Made by a program: the position numbers and the translations under genes | Source: Chara braunii | Lineage: Eukaryota > Streptophyta > Charophyceae > Charales > Characeae | Assembly: GCA_003427395.1 (NCBI GenBank) | Contig: BFEA01000089.1 | Coordinates: forward strand, 1,170,479 to 1,198,189 | Length of the DNA stretch: 27,711 nucleotides | Reading direction: 5' to 3' | Notes under the pieces: generated by a model | Databases searched by the model: none | What the model saw: only the letters and a program-made list of their open reading frames with translations | Told to the model about the DNA's origin: nothing | Shown here: positions 27,073 to 27,711 of the stretch, piece after piece | How the letters are laid out: each line of letters begins with the position of its first letter | Numbering within the stretch: position 1 is the stretch's first letter

Positions 27073-27677
27073 AGGCCAGCAATATATCCTGGATTCGGAT
27101 TCAGGTCTGTGTTCCGAGAGTTATGGGTTACAAACTTACTACAAACACTCCAGTAGTTTGTCTCGGTTTTTTTTTTCCCCTTTTCTTACATGCAGTTGCA
27201 GAAAAGAAAAACGGATGGCTTGTATGGTTCCAGTTTCTAGGAGTAGATTCACTCTAGTTTTGCACATACAGTAGCTGTCTCGTTTTTTTTGTTTTTCCTT
27301 TTCTTAGGTGTGTGCAGTGGCCCTAAGGGCCTCGCTCCACTCATCAGCACTTGCAGAAAAGAAAAATGTAGGGCTTGTATGGATCCAGTTTCTAGGAGAA
27401 GATTCATTCTAGTTTTGCACATTTGGTGAGTAGTGGAGTGAAGCCCTGAAAATCGCATGCCGAGTTAGTAAGTCAGTAACCCATAACTGCTGAAACACGG
27501 ACCTGAATTTGAAGCTACACCATATATAGCTGGCCTGCTCCCTCCTCCTTACTACAAGTCCAGTGACGCCCCGTCAAATGACCACCCCGCTCCTGCCGAC
27601 GGGACCCTTGCCAATTTTTGGCAGGGACCTTTTGAAGTACCGGCAGGGGTTGTCTGAATAATGTGAAAGGGCTCTGT

Positions 27678-27680
<3 letters not shown>
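27073..27680. mobile_element. Foldback element, copy B
   Basis: Arms of about 85 bp (27073-27160 and 27455-27540) share with copy A the blocks GGATT.GGATTCAGGTCTGTG and TTATGGGTTA and their complements. The interior has a duplicated 71-bp segment (27195-27267 and 27352-27422: TTGCAGAAAAGAAAAA, GGCTTGTATGG, CCAGTTTCTAGGAG, GTTTTGCACAT) and GTGGCCCTAAGGGCC, as in copy A. The outer right end (GGGACCCTTGCCAA...GTGAAAGGGCTCTGTG) matches the complement of the copy A left end and runs into (CT)n. Confidence 0.65.

Positions 27681-27711
<31 letters not shown>
27681..27711. repeat. (CT)n microsatellite at window edge
   Basis: Pure CT repeat reaching the last base, directly after the foldback end. Confidence 0.95.

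Overview
The window looks like repeat-dominated nuclear DNA of a plant-lineage eukaryote, probably a streptophyte alga of the Chara type. That is an inference from four things: a U6 snRNA 3' end of plant type, a chromodomain Ty3/gypsy element with a long charged gag, many (CT)n, (AC)n and poly(T) tracts, and the lack of any compact gene. There are no bacterial operons, rRNA genes or CRISPR arrays. I see no intact protein-coding gene. What is readable is broken mobile elements, a few exon-like segments and many small repeats.

Layout. 1-8420: low-complexity GGATGG repeats, a TIR element (4191-4395), a U6-like sequence in two parts (5579-5910), two tRNA-derived SINE copies plus a tail-only copy, and exon-like segments, the last ending in a stop at 8419. 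8600-11262: the most unusual item, a decayed coding region with a degenerate C2H2-type finger, a proline-rich linker, a Josephin-like cysteine protease (deubiquitinase fold) and four RING-like zinc fingers. It ends in a 3' module with an (AC)n tail. Parts of that module recur at 6871, 11708, 17545 and 26039, so the gene appears to sit on a dispersed element (called E1 here). 11263-17259: duplications, a triplicated hairpin unit and unassigned sequence.

17260-26335 is a nested stack. A second E1 copy (RING end and 3' module) is split by an 8.2-kb chromovirus-type Ty3/gypsy retrotransposon on the minus strand (LTRs 17610-18503 and 24993-25848). That element is itself interrupted by a 414-bp Harbinger-like MITE with TAA target duplications (20080-20493) and by a foldback element in its leader (about 24062-24613). 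A poly(A) retroposon with 15-bp target duplications (25859-26031) sits at its outer LTR edge. The order of events can be read: E1, then gypsy, then the MITE, retroposon and foldback. 26336-27711 has two exon-like segments, a GC-rich alternating repeat and a second foldback copy ending in (CT)n at the window edge.

As a system, the interesting idea is E1: a repeated, apparently mobile sequence whose product would have combined ubiquitin removal (Josephin-like) with RING fingers typical of ubiquitin ligases. The copy here is broken by stops and frameshifts. The second copy is open at one stop position, which suggests an intact parent elsewhere.
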